Shown piece by piece: positions 29,078-36,436 of a stretch of 64,000 bases of DNA. Below the pieces are notes generated by a model. It saw only the letters and a list, made by a program, of their open reading frames with translations, was not told where the DNA came from and did not search any database. The position numbers were made by a program, and so were the translations under genes. The stretch is from the NCBI RefSeq assembly GCF_008642275.1, contig NZ_CP029189.1, forward strand, positions 5,244,501 to 5,308,500, in the 5' to 3' direction. The first letter of the stretch is position 1. Each line of letters starts with the position of its first letter. The stretch comes from Streptomyces venezuelae. GTDB lineage: Bacteria; Actinomycetota; Actinomycetes; Streptomycetales; Streptomycetaceae.

Positions 29078-29187
29078 CCCCTCTCGCCGGCAGATGCGGC
29101 ATGCGACCGATGTGCCGGTACCCCCTGGGGCGCGAATCTTGGATCACACCGAACGAGGTGCCCGAGCAACGCGACCAGGGAGCAGAG

Positions 29188-29379
29188 ATGTACGAGTACG
29201 AGATCGCCACCGCCGTCCACAGCGCCGACCTCATCCGTGAAGCGGCCGAGTACCGCACGGCCCGGGCGGCCGGCAGGGCGCACCGCGCCTCCTTGCCGGA
29301 CCAGGAAGCCCGGAGGCGGGTGAGAACGCTCCGGAGCCGGTTCACCCGCGCCGCGCATTCCGCGCCGCGCACCGTGTGA
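29188..29379 (+). CDS. Small basic protein, 63 aa
   Basis: ATG 29188 after CAGGGAGCAGAG. The sequence MYEYEIATAVHSADLIREAAE then YRTARAAGRAHRASLPDQEARRRVRTLRSRF is a predicted helix followed by an Arg-rich tail. Short proteins of this composition are common in actinomycetes and have no assigned function. It precedes the LuxR gene by 59 bp. Confidence 0.6.
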   Translation: MYEYEIATAVHSADLIREAAEYRTARAAGRAHRASLPDQEARRRVRTLRSRFTRAAHSAPRTV

Positions 29380-29438
29380 ACCGACACGTGACGAGAAGCG
29401 CACCGCCGTCGAGTGCCGCCCGCCAGGACGTCTGTGCG

Positions 29439-32400
29439 ATGCTCGGCGGCGTGGAGACCAGATCTGTCAGCCCGGTGTTCGTCGGCCGAGCCGATGAACT
29501 GGCCGTACTCACCGACGCACTGACCCGGGCAGCCGGTCGGGAACCGCAGGCGATGCTCATCGGGGGAGAGGCCGGAGTCGGCAAGACCCGCCTCACCGAG
29601 GAGTTCCTCTGCGAGGCGGACCGCCTCGGCGCAGTCGTCGCCGTCGGAGGCTGCGTGGAGATCGGGGCGGAGGGCCTTCCCTTCGCCCCGTTCTCGACGG
29701 CCTTGCGCACCCTGCACCGGCTGCTGCCCGGGGAACTGGCCACCGCCGCCGCCGGCCAGGAGGACGAACTCGCCCGCATCCTCCCCGAACTCGGCGACAC
29801 CCCGCGCGGCCCGCACGACGAGGAGAGCACCGCACGGCTCTTCGAGCTGACGGCCCGGATGCTGGAACGCCTCGCCGCCGACCGCACCGTCGTCCTCGTC
29901 CTGGAGGACCTGCACTGGGCGGACACCTCCACCCGGCACCTGCTCTCCTACCTCTTCCGCACCCTCACCAGCGGCCGGCTCGTCATCGTCGCCACCTACC
30001 GCGCCGACGACGTGCACCGGCGTCACCCGCTGCGCCCGCTCCTCGCCGAACTCGACCGGCTCCGCACCGTCCGGCGCATCGAACTCTCCCGCTTCAACCG
30101 GGCCGAGGTACGCCGCCAGCTCGCCGGCATCCTCGCCGCGCAGCCCGACGAGGACTTCGTGGACTCCGTCTTCGACCGGTCGGACGGCAACGCCTTCTTC
30201 GTCGAGGAACTCGTCGCCTCCAAGGAGAGCGGCTGCCGCACCGGACTCACCGAATCCCTGCGCGACCTGCTCCTCGTCCGTGTCGAGGTGCTGCCCGACG
30301 ACACCCAGCGGCTGGTGCGCATCGTCGCCGAAGGCGGCTCCACCGTGGAGTACCCGCTGCTGCGCGCCGTCGCCGGCCTCACCGAGGACGAGCTGATCGA
30401 GGCGCTGCGGGCCGCGGTCGGGGCCAACATCCTGCTCGCCACCCCCGACGGCGACGGCTACCGTTTCCGGCACTCCCTGGTCCGCGAGGCCGTCAGCGAC
30501 GACCTGCTGCCCGGGGAGCGGGCCCGCGTCAACCGCCGCTACGCCGAGGCCATGGAGGCCGACGGGTCGCTGGTCCGGGCCGAGGAGCGGGTGATCCGGC
30601 TGGCCAGCTACTGGTACCACGCGAACGATCCCGCCAAGGCGCTGCCCGCCGTACTGGCCGCCTCCGTGGCGGCCCGCCGTCGGCACGCCTACTCGGAGCA
30701 ACTGCGCCTGCTGGAGCGGGCCATGGACCTGTGGGACAGCGCTCCGGAGGACGTCCGCGAGGCGCTCCGGCCGGCGGACTACACCGAGGTGTATCCCCCG
30801 TGCGGCTGCGACCCGGCCACCACCGCGCTCCAGCGGCTCGACCTGCTGGCCGAGGCCACCGTGGCCGCGCGCTACGGAGGCGAACGCGACCGCGCCCTGA
30901 AGATCACGAAGACGGCGTTGCGCCTGCTGGAGGACGACCGCGACCCGCTGCGGGCCGCCTGGTTCTGGACCGAGCGCTCCCGGCTGGTCGCCGGCCTCGG
31001 CCGCGGCGACGGCTGGGAGGAGATCGCCAGGGCGCAGGACCTCGTCCGGGGGCTGCCCCCGTCCCAGGTGCACGCCGAGGTCCTGGTCCGGGCCGCGAGC
31101 TGGGGCATGCTCCACAAGCCGGGCCCCGGCAACCTCGCCGCCGCCGAACGGGCCGTCGAGTACGCGCGGATGGTCGGGGCCGAGGAGACCGAGCTGGGTG
31201 CCCGGATCACCGTCGGAGCTCTGCTCACCGATTCCGGCGACGCTCCGGGCGGTCTCGCCGAGATGCACGCGGTCCGGGAACGGGCCACGGATCTCGGGCT
31301 CACCATGCTGGCAGGACGTGCGCATATCAATCTCACCTCTCAGTTGGAAAGCCTGGGCCGGTCCCGCGAAGCCGTGGAACTGGCCGAACAAGGGGCCGAA
31401 CTGGTGCGTAAATCCCGGCTGATGGACAGCGAGGCCTGGGTCTGCGGGAACAAGGCCGAGAGCCTCTGCAGCCTCGGCCGCTGGGACGAGGCAGCCGAGG
31501 CGGCCCGGCGTACCCTGCTCGTCGGCCAGAGCGCCGCCCCGCGCGGCTCGGCCTCCGCGCGTCTGGCCTACCTGGCCCTGGCGCGCGGCGAGTTGGCGGA
31601 GGCGGCCCACCAGCTGGCCGCCGCCCACGCCCACTTCGGCAGCCATGAGACCCAGCCCCAGCCCCAGCACCGGATCCCGCTCTACCGTCTCGCGATCGGC
31701 GTGGCCGCGGCGGAGGGCCGGATCGCCGACGTCCGCGCCGAGACGTCCGCCGCCACCGCCTACGGATTCCCGCTCGGGCAGCACCGCTACGCCTGGCCGC
31801 TGCTCCTCGCGTCCGCCACCGCGGAGGCGGACGCCCGGGGGCTCCCGGCCGCCGAGGCGGGCCGGGACGCGGCACTGGACGTGCTGCGCACCGCCGCCCG
31901 CTCCCTCGCCACCCCGGTTCCGGTGTGGACCGCCTATGCCGACTACGTCCGGGCCGAACTGCTCCGGGCGGAGGCGCGCAGCACCCTCGCCGACTGGACC
32001 GCCGTCGAGAAGGCCGTCCGCCCGCTGGAGCGGCCGTACCTGCTGGCCAGGGCCTGTCACCGGCTCGCGGAGGCCCAGCTGGCCGCCGGTGACCGGGAGC
32101 CTGCGGCCACCCTGCTCCGCGAGGCCTACGCCACCGCCGAGCGGCTCGGCTCACGCACCCTGCGCGAGGACCTGGCCCTGCTGGCCCAGCGCGCCCGCCT
32201 CCCGCTGACCGGCGCCGACAGCTCCGCCGCCGTTCCGGTCCCGGAGGCCGACCCGGTGGAGGCGCTCGGGCTGACCAGCCGGGAACGGGACGTGCTGCGC
32301 CTGGTGGCGGCCGGCAGCACCAACCGGAAGATCGCCGAGGAGCTCTTCATCTCGCCGAAGACGGCCAGCGTGCACGTGTCGAACATTCTGGCGAAGCTGG

Positions 32401-32507
32401 GCGTCGCAGGCCGCGGCGAGGCGGCCGCCCTCGCCCACCGGCTGCGTCTGTTCGCCGTGCCCGCCCCGGTCAGCCCCCGGCCGGAGACTGCCCGGCCGGG
32501 CGTATGA
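29439..32507 (+). CDS. LAL-type LuxR transcriptional regulator (ATPase)
   Basis: 1022 aa from ATG 29439 (AGGA ten bases upstream; GTG 29451 is an alternative). Layout of a large ATP-binding LuxR: P-loop IGGEAGVGKTR near residues 45-55, Walker B VLVLEDLHWAD near 150-160, a long helical TPR-like middle (about 350-880), and a C-terminal LuxR helix-turn-helix (LTSRERDVLRLVAAGSTNRKIAEELFISPKTASVHVSNILAKLG). Such regulators respond to small ligands or sugars. No adjacent cluster indicates its target. Confidence 0.92.
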   Translation: MLGGVETRSVSPVFVGRADELAVLTDALTRAAGREPQAMLIGGEAGVGKTRLTEEFLCEADRLGAVVAVGGCVEIGAEGLPFAPFSTALRTLHRLLPGELATAAAGQEDELARILPELGDTPRGPHDEESTARLFELTARMLERLAADRTVVLVLEDLHWADTSTRHLLSYLFRTLTSGRLVIVATYRADDVHRRHPLRPLLAELDRLRTVRRIELSRFNRAEVRRQLAGILAAQPDEDFVDSVFDRSDGNAFFVEELVASKESGCRTGLTESLRDLLLVRVEVLPDDTQRLVRIVAEGGSTVEYPLLRAVAGLTEDELIEALRAAVGANILLATPDGDGYRFRHSLVREAVSDDLLPGERARVNRRYAEAMEADGSLVRAEERVIRLASYWYHANDPAKALPAVLAASVAARRRHAYSEQLRLLERAMDLWDSAPEDVREALRPADYTEVYPPCGCDPATTALQRLDLLAEATVAARYGGERDRALKITKTALRLLEDDRDPLRAAWFWTERSRLVAGLGRGDGWEEIARAQDLVRGLPPSQVHAEVLVRAASWGMLHKPGPGNLAAAERAVEYARMVGAEETELGARITVGALLTDSGDAPGGLAEMHAVRERATDLGLTMLAGRAHINLTSQLESLGRSREAVELAEQGAELVRKSRLMDSEAWVCGNKAESLCSLGRWDEAAEAARRTLLVGQSAAPRGSASARLAYLALARGELAEAAHQLAAAHAHFGSHETQPQPQHRIPLYRLAIGVAAAEGRIADVRAETSAATAYGFPLGQHRYAWPLLLASATAEADARGLPAAEAGRDAALDVLRTAARSLATPVPVWTAYADYVRAELLRAEARSTLADWTAVEKAVRPLERPYLLARACHRLAEAQLAAGDREPAATLLREAYATAERLGSRTLREDLALLAQRARLPLTGADSSAAVPVPEADPVEALGLTSRERDVLRLVAAGSTNRKIAEELFISPKTASVHVSNILAKLGVAGRGEAAALAHRLRLFAVPAPVSPRPETARPGV

Positions 32508-32658
32508 GCACCTTGCCGGAGTCGAGGTCTATCGGACCCCGTCCCGGATCGTTGTCGTTGACGTCGGTCCGGGACAGCTCCAGCCGCTTCTTCTCCTCGT
32601 CCGTGTGCTTGCGTCCCGGGTTGAACAGCTCCTCGATCATGTTGAACACCGTGCCCAC
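32470..32658 (-). CDS. DUF6191-like small protein
   Basis: 62 aa from GTG 32658, five bases after GGAGGG. The sequence MIEELFNPGRKHTDEEKKRLEL, then DNDPGRGPIDLDSGKVLIR, matches a small conserved Streptomyces family I recall as DUF6191. It overlaps the 3' end of the convergent LuxR gene by 38 bp. Function unknown. Confidence 0.7.
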   Translation of the reverse strand: MGTVFNMIEELFNPGRKHTDEEKKRLELSRTDVNDNDPGRGPIDLDSGKVLIRPAGQSPAGG

Positions 32659-32690
32659 CACACCCTCCGTCCCCCTGGGGGACTTGCTGG

Positions 32691-33926
32691 TCACCGCACC
32701 GTCAGGGTCAGGATCCTGTCGTCGCCCGCTTCCGGGGAGCCGCGCCCGTCCGTCTCGCTCGTGACGAGCAGCATGCGGTCCCCACCGAGGGGCACCACCG
32801 TCCGCAGCCGCCCGTACTCTCCCTCCAGGAAGGGCTCGGGCTCCGCCACCAGCTCCGTCCCGGCCAGCGGGATCCGCCACAGCCGTTTGCCCTTCAGCCC
32901 GGCCATCCATATCGAGCCCTCGGCCCACGCGATCCCGCTCGGCGAGGCCTCGTCGGTCTTCCACACGGCCACCGGATCCCGGAAGCCCGGCTTTCCCGCC
33001 TTCCCCTCGGCCTCGGGCCACCCGTAGTTGGCGCCGGGCTCGATCAGATTCAGCTCGTCCCACGTGTTCTGGCCGAACTCGGCCGCCCACAGCCGTTTGT
33101 CCTTGTCCCACGCGAGGCCCTGCACGTTGCGGTGCCCGTAGGAGTAGACGACGGAGTCGGCCTCGGGATTTCCGTGCACCGGATCCCCGTCCGGGGTCAT
33201 CCGCAGGATCTTGCCGCCCAGCGACTTCTTGTCCTGCGCGAGCCCGGTGTCACCGGTCTCACCCGTTCCCGCGTAGAGCATCTTGTCCGGGCCGAAGGCG
33301 ATCCGGCCGCCGTTGTGGATCAGGCCCTTGGGAATGCCCCGGAACACCGTGTCCGGTGCGCCCAGTTGCTGCCCGGCGGGTCTCTGCTCGTCGTACCTCA
33401 GCCGGGCGATGCGGTTGTCGGACTCGGTGGTGAAGTAGACGTACACCAGCCGGTCCGACGCGAAGGTGGGTGACAGCGCGAGGCCCATGAGCCCGCCCTC
33501 CCCGCCCGGAGCCACCCCCGGCACCTTGCCGATCTGGGTCACCGCGCCGGAACCCGTCGCGACCCTGCTGATCGTCCCCTTGTCCCGCGAGGCCACCAGC
33601 AGGTCCCCGCCCGGCAGCGGGGCCACGCCCCACGGCGACTCCAGCCCCTTGGCCACCTCGCCGGTCACCGTCACGGCTCCCTTCGCCGGCGGGCCGGTGG
33701 CCTCCGGTGACGCGGACGGTCTCCCCGACGGCCCCGGCGACCCGGAGCCCGCCGGGGCCGTGCTCGGCGGCGAGCCACCCGGCCCCGTGCCCGGTGCCCC
33801 CTCCGGCGAACACCCCGCCGCCAGCAGAGCTCCGCAGCCGACGAGCGCGAGCGCCGCCAGCACACCCCGGCGCCGGCCGCCCGCTTCCTCGGATCCCGTC
33901 TGCCCGGGAGAACTTCCGTATCGCAT
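32691..33926 (-). CDS. PQQ-type sugar dehydrogenase-like lipoprotein
   Basis: 411 aa from ATG 33926 after GGGAGCAGGG. Lipoprotein signal: basic start, then GVLAALALVGCGALLAAGCS with Cys in the lipobox LAAGC. A Ser/Pro/Gly-rich linker leads to a six-bladed propeller of the soluble glucose/sorbosone dehydrogenase family: SPWGVAPLPGGDLLVASRD, GGEGGLMGLALSPTF, the conserved GLIHNGGRIAFGPD (His-Asn-Gly-Gly) and SYGHRNVQGLAWD. Attached to the outer face of the membrane. Whether it binds PQQ is not certain; many actinobacterial members lack known activity. Confidence 0.9.
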   Translation of the reverse strand: MRYGSSPGQTGSEEAGGRRRGVLAALALVGCGALLAAGCSPEGAPGTGPGGSPPSTAPAGSGSPGPSGRPSASPEATGPPAKGAVTVTGEVAKGLESPWGVAPLPGGDLLVASRDKGTISRVATGSGAVTQIGKVPGVAPGGEGGLMGLALSPTFASDRLVYVYFTTESDNRIARLRYDEQRPAGQQLGAPDTVFRGIPKGLIHNGGRIAFGPDKMLYAGTGETGDTGLAQDKKSLGGKILRMTPDGDPVHGNPEADSVVYSYGHRNVQGLAWDKDKRLWAAEFGQNTWDELNLIEPGANYGWPEAEGKAGKPGFRDPVAVWKTDEASPSGIAWAEGSIWMAGLKGKRLWRIPLAGTELVAEPEPFLEGEYGRLRTVVPLGGDRMLLVTSETDGRGSPEAGDDRILTLTVR

Positions 33927-33999
33927 CGCCCTGCTCCCTTCCGGTCCTCCGATCGTGCCCTTCATCCGTCTCAACAGCTCCGGCACACCGCGAAGTTCC

Positions 34000-34025
34000 A
34001 CCACTCGTACACCCGATCGAGTGGT
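34000..34025. promoter_or_regulatory. 26-bp palindrome upstream of the PQQ-type lipoprotein gene
   Basis: ACCACTCG - N10 - CGAGTGGT, perfect 8-bp arms, 74-99 bp upstream of the start at 33926. It has the spacing of a dimeric repressor operator. No regulator gene is adjacent. Confidence 0.5.
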
Positions 34026-34105
34026 TGTCGGGCCCGCCCCCGGAAGGCCCTGGAACCTCCCGGAGCGAACCGGAGCGCACCGGACCCGACCTGACCTGAC
34101 CGGAC

Positions 34106-34129
34106 CTGACCGGGCCACTGCCCGGTCAG
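34106..34129 (-). terminator. Terminator hairpin of the aldo/keto reductase gene
   Basis: CTGACCGGGC-cact-GCCCGGTCAG, a 10-bp perfect stem overlapping the stop codon (34126-34128). Confidence 0.7.
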
Positions 34130-35133
34130 TCCCAGGCTCCCACTTCGACCGGAAGGGCCGCGATCTCGGCCAGGTCCCCGGCCGAGAGCCGGACCCGCGC
34201 CGCCCGCGCGTTCTCCGCCGCCCACGGAGCCCGGTCGGCCCCCGGCACGGGCACCACCTGAGGCCCCTGCGCCAGCACCCACGCCAGGGCCACCTGCGCG
34301 ACCGTGACCTCCGGGCCGTGCCGCCGTGCCACCCGCCGCAGCCCCGCCAGCAGCACCTGGTTCGACGCCATCGCCTCCGCCGTGAACCGCGGATGCCGGG
34401 CCCGTACGTCCTCGGGCTCGAACCCCTCACCCGGTGTGAGCGTCCCCGTGAGGAACCCGCTGCCCAGCGGCATCGCCGCCAGGAACCCCACCCCGCGCGC
34501 CGCGCACCACGGCAGCAGCTGCCACGCCGCCTGCGGCGACCACACCGACAGCTCCGCCTGCACCGCGCTCACCGGGAACACCTGCTGCAGACGCTCCAGG
34601 TGCCGCAGGGTCGTCCGGTACCCCCGGTCCCCGCTCCGTCCGGCCCCGGGACCGGCCCCGGCGCCCAGCGCGCAGAACCCGAGCGCCCGCACCTTGCCCG
34701 CGCCCACGAGCTCGGCCATCGCCCCCCAGGTCTCCTCCACGGGCACCTCCGGATCCACCCGGTGCAGCTGGTAGAGGTCTATGACGTCGGTCCGCAGCCG
34801 CCGCAGCGACGCGTCGCAGGCCCGCCGCAGGTAGCCGGGCCGCCCGTCGGCGACCACGTGCTGGTCACCCGCCCGCAGCCCCACCTTGGCCGAGACGAAC
34901 GCCTCGGACCGCCGCTCCCGCAGCACCCGCCCGAGCAGCAGCTCATTGGTGAACGGCCCGTACACGTCGGCCGTGTCCAGCAGGTTCGACCCCAGGTCCA
35001 GCGCCGTGTGCACGGCGGCCAGTGACTCCTGCCCCCGCCGCCGCGAAGGCGCGTACGCCCAGCTCATCGGCATACAGCCGAGGCCGATGGCGCCCACCGT
35101 CAGCGCCCCCGCCCCGATCGACCTGCGCTCCAC
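34126..35133 (-). CDS. Aldo/keto reductase
   Basis: 335 aa from GTG 35133. AKR barrel with the catalytic tetrad recognisable: Asp and Tyr in NLLDTADVYGPFTNE, Lys in FVSAKVGLR, His in LYQLHRVDPEVPVEE. The start GAGALTVGAIGLGCMPMSWAY is typical of the AKR13-type group (yakc-like). NADPH-dependent carbonyl reduction; natural substrate unknown. Divergent from the D-2-hydroxyacid dehydrogenase with 73 bp between starts. Confidence 0.92.
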   Translation of the reverse strand: MERRSIGAGALTVGAIGLGCMPMSWAYAPSRRRGQESLAAVHTALDLGSNLLDTADVYGPFTNELLLGRVLRERRSEAFVSAKVGLRAGDQHVVADGRPGYLRRACDASLRRLRTDVIDLYQLHRVDPEVPVEETWGAMAELVGAGKVRALGFCALGAGAGPGAGRSGDRGYRTTLRHLERLQQVFPVSAVQAELSVWSPQAAWQLLPWCAARGVGFLAAMPLGSGFLTGTLTPGEGFEPEDVRARHPRFTAEAMASNQVLLAGLRRVARRHGPEVTVAQVALAWVLAQGPQVVPVPGADRAPWAAENARAARVRLSAGDLAEIAALPVEVGAWD

Positions 35134-35193
35134 CCCTGCGTCCCCCTCCGGTTCCGGCCATCAAACTAACGGCTTGATCCGGATGCCTTGGCA

Positions 35194-35206
35194 TAGCCTC
35201 GTGATC
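35194..35206 (+). promoter_or_regulatory. Leaderless -10 box of the D-2-hydroxyacid dehydrogenase gene
   Basis: TAGCCT (35194-35199) lies seven bases before ATG 35207, implying a leaderless transcript. No convincing -35. Confidence 0.4.
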
Positions 35207-36154
35207 ATGACTGCAATGACCCCGGATGTCTGGCTCCCGTTCCCCGCCGCGGAGATCGAGGGCCTCCCCGACTCCTTCACGTACCGCCGATGGGACGGCG
35301 AGGACGAGTTCCCGGCCGATCCGGCCGACTGCGTCTTCTACGTGACGCCCTACATGAAGTCCCCCGACGTCACCGTGCGCCCGCTGGCGGCGATGCCCGC
35401 GGTCCAGGTCGTCCAGACACTGACCGCCGGCATCGACGACGTACTGGGCCGCCTCGGAGACCTGCCCCCCGGCGTACGGCTGTGCAACGCCGCGGGGGTC
35501 CACACGGCGAGCACCGCCGAACTCGCCCTCACCCTGACCCTGGCCTCCCTGCGGGGCATCCCCGGCATGGTCCGTGGCCAGGACCGCGAGGAATGGCGTT
35601 CCGGGTTCTACGACGCCCTCGCCGACAAGTCGGTTCTGATCATCGGCTACGGATCGATCGGCTCCGCCATCGAGGACCGGCTCGCGGCCTTCGAATGCGG
35701 ACCGGTCGCACGGGTGGCGCGTACGGCGCGGACCACCGCACGCGGGCCCGTGCACACCCTGGCCGACCTGCCCGGGCTCCTGCCCCGGGCCGACGTGGTG
35801 GTCCTCGTGACGCCGCTGACCGACGCCACCCGGGGCCTGGTCGGGGCCGACTTCCTCGGCCGCATGAAGGACGGGGCCCTGCTGGTGAACGTGTCCCGCG
35901 GCCCCGTCGTCGACACCAAGTCCCTGCTGGCGGAGGTGGAGTCGGGCCGCCTGCGCGCGGCGCTCGACGTCACCGACCCGGAACCGCTGCCCGCGGGCCA
36001 CCCGCTCTGGCATGCTCCGAACGTCCTGATCACCCCTCATGTGGGCGGCAGCAGCTCCGCGTTCGAGCCAAGGGCCAAGCGTCTGCTGGCCCGCCAGCTC
36101 ACCCGGTTCGCCGCCGGTGAGCCCGTGGAGCACACGGTGCTCACCACCGAGTGA
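35207..36154 (+). CDS. D-isomer-specific 2-hydroxyacid dehydrogenase
   Basis: 315 aa from ATG 35207. NAD-binding motif VLIIGYGSIGSAIEDRLAAF (GxGxxG), and the active-site set Arg (LLVNVSRGPVVD), Glu (LDVTDPEPLP) and His (ITPHVGGSS). Closest in form to glyoxylate/hydroxypyruvate-type reductases; substrate not decidable. Divergent from the aldo/keto reductase. Confidence 0.92.
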   Translation: MTAMTPDVWLPFPAAEIEGLPDSFTYRRWDGEDEFPADPADCVFYVTPYMKSPDVTVRPLAAMPAVQVVQTLTAGIDDVLGRLGDLPPGVRLCNAAGVHTASTAELALTLTLASLRGIPGMVRGQDREEWRSGFYDALADKSVLIIGYGSIGSAIEDRLAAFECGPVARVARTARTTARGPVHTLADLPGLLPRADVVVLVTPLTDATRGLVGADFLGRMKDGALLVNVSRGPVVDTKSLLAEVESGRLRAALDVTDPEPLPAGHPLWHAPNVLITPHVGGSSSAFEPRAKRLLARQLTRFAAGEPVEHTVLTTE

Positions 36155-36436
36155 CGCGTGATGCACACGCTCCGGAGTCACCCGAATGCGCTGGGTGGGC
36201 ACAACTCCCGGATCGGTAACGGAGAGTAGAGAGACTATGTCCCTGAGTGACGAAAGTGGTGTATCGTCCGGAAGAAGGGGCTGCGCCACGAACGTCTGGC
36301 GCTGGGGAGTGATCGGACACTTTGGGGGGCGACGGGCGATGTACGGCCAATGGACGAAGGATCCGATGCGGCACAGCCGCCGGAGGCGACGCTGCCGAGA
36401 CTGGGCTGCACCGGAACCAGCCGGCGAGGGGGACCG

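Noticed and set aside
28404..32060. Very long minus-strand open frame (over 1,200 codons) opposite the LuxR and membrane-protein genes
   Set aside because: Arg/Gly/Val-rich translation with no domain; an antisense shadow of GC-rich third positions in real genes.
34041..34110. Simple-sequence CCTGACC / CGGAGCG repeats
   Set aside because: Imperfect, short and GC-biased; no support for a functional repeat array.
36155..36436. A BldD-type palindrome upstream of the PAS-GGDEF gene
   Set aside because: I found only CACCC-N9-GGGTG near 36178-36196, which does not match the known BldD pattern; left as unsupported.
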